This document shows positions 63,748 through 64,000 of a stretch of 64,000 bases of DNA, one piece after another. The DNA is taken from NCBI GenBank assembly GCA_964388445.1, contig CAYMAI010000002.1, positions 248,001 to 312,000 on the forward strand. The letters run 5' to 3'. The notes below the pieces were generated by a model. The model was not told the DNA's origin and searched no databases. It saw only the letters and a program-made list of their open reading frames with translations. Source of the DNA: CAYMAI01 sp964388445. Lineage in GTDB: Bacteria; 4484-113; JAGGVC01. The stretch's first letter is position 1. The number at the start of each line of letters is the position of its first letter. Position numbers and translations under genes: made by a program.

Positions 63748-64000
63748 ATGGGATTACTCGATTTATTCAGGAAAAAGCCGCGCGTGCAGGAACGCGCCGA
63801 TGGCCGCGCGGAGACTCGCGATTTCGTCGAGGAGGCGAAGGCAGCCGCGGAGGCCGCGCCCGGCGACGCACGCGCGCTTACGCGTTACGCCATCGCGCTA
63901 AAGGACGCGGGCGACCTTAATTCCGCCGCTGACGTTTTCAAAACCGTCACGGAAAAGCACGCCGCCGACCCGATCGCCCACTTCAACCTCGCCGCGACGC
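63748..64000 (+). CDS. TPR-repeat protein (partial, runs off the window)
   Basis: ATG at 63748 opens a frame with no stop before the window end (84 codons seen). It begins MGLLDLFRKKPRVQERADG, then has helices of the TPR type (ALTRYAIALKDAGDLNSAAD, FKTVTEKHAADPIAHFNLA). No ribosome binding site better than GGTG is seen. Only the N-terminal part can be judged. Confidence 0.6.
   Translation, partial: MGLLDLFRKKPRVQERADGRAETRDFVEEAKAAAEAAPGDARALTRYAIALKDAGDLNSAADVFKTVTEKHAADPIAHFNLAAT

Overview
The window reads as a chromosomal segment of an uncultured diderm bacterium; the phylum cannot be named from sequence alone. Support for this is the bacterial housekeeping genes (metG, tmk, folK, feoAB), two lipoproteins with lipobox cysteines, a secreted protein with a beta-barrel-like C-terminus, frequent GGAGG ribosome binding sites, common TTG and GTG starts, and standard code 11 with TGA used as a normal stop. 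Several genes without a ribosome binding site have a -10 box 6-10 nt before the start codon, suggesting leaderless transcripts.

Layout. (1) 1-14.7 kb is core chromosome: MATE exporter, a feoA-feoB-FeoB-associated operon under a palindromic operator, a CsaB-like pyruvyl transferase, a large PKD/dockerin-like lipoprotein, a DUF2007 protein, a secreted acidic/barrel protein, a secreted tricorn-type protease and an AlkD-like protein, ending at tRNA-Ser(GGA). (2) 14.8-46.05 kb is a ~31 kb genomic island, bounded by the 3' end of tRNA-Ser and a 17-bp direct copy of it at 46038-46054. It carries a large serine recombinase broken by one TGA, gene remnants, a Vsr/Dcm/GHKL-ATPase operon facing an Eco57I-type methyltransferase and a PLD-SNF2 helicase, a complete type III-A CRISPR-Cas locus (cas6, cas10-csm2-csm3-csm4-csm5, two CARF-HEPN effectors, cas2, cas1, two arrays with near-identical leaders), and several unknown small genes. 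(3) 46.1-64 kb is core chromosome again: an ArsR repressor with a double AHSA1-domain partner, metG, a DUF3084 protein, a cyclase/STAND/TPR regulator, a Cys/Met PLP enzyme, a CxxCH protein, folK, a GAF-GGDEF protein with a degenerate active site, a YaaR/DUF327-like gene, tmk, a second PKD/dockerin-like lipoprotein and the start of a TPR gene.

How the parts work together. The island is a mobile defence island. Its recombinase frame runs straight through the attachment site. In the integrated state it reads into the antisense of tRNA-Ser; in a rebuilt circle it would read in frame into an orphan 59-codon tail at the far end (45877-46054), which is followed after 3 nt by a small HTH-like gene. 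Cas10 keeps both its HD and GGDD motifs, so cyclic oligoadenylate signalling to the two CARF-HEPN nucleases is expected. Every spacer has at least one open frame on the strand that would make crRNAs antisense to mRNA, as RNA-targeting type III systems need. One resembles a phage DPPY methyltransferase and another an ankyrin repeat.

The least explained parts are: the GHKL ATPase with a C-terminal HEPN-like motif; the promoter, ~220-nt leader and two unknown genes at 43.6-44.5 kb, with a nine-A tract at the gene junction; and a degenerate family of GCAA-loop hairpins beside the second array.
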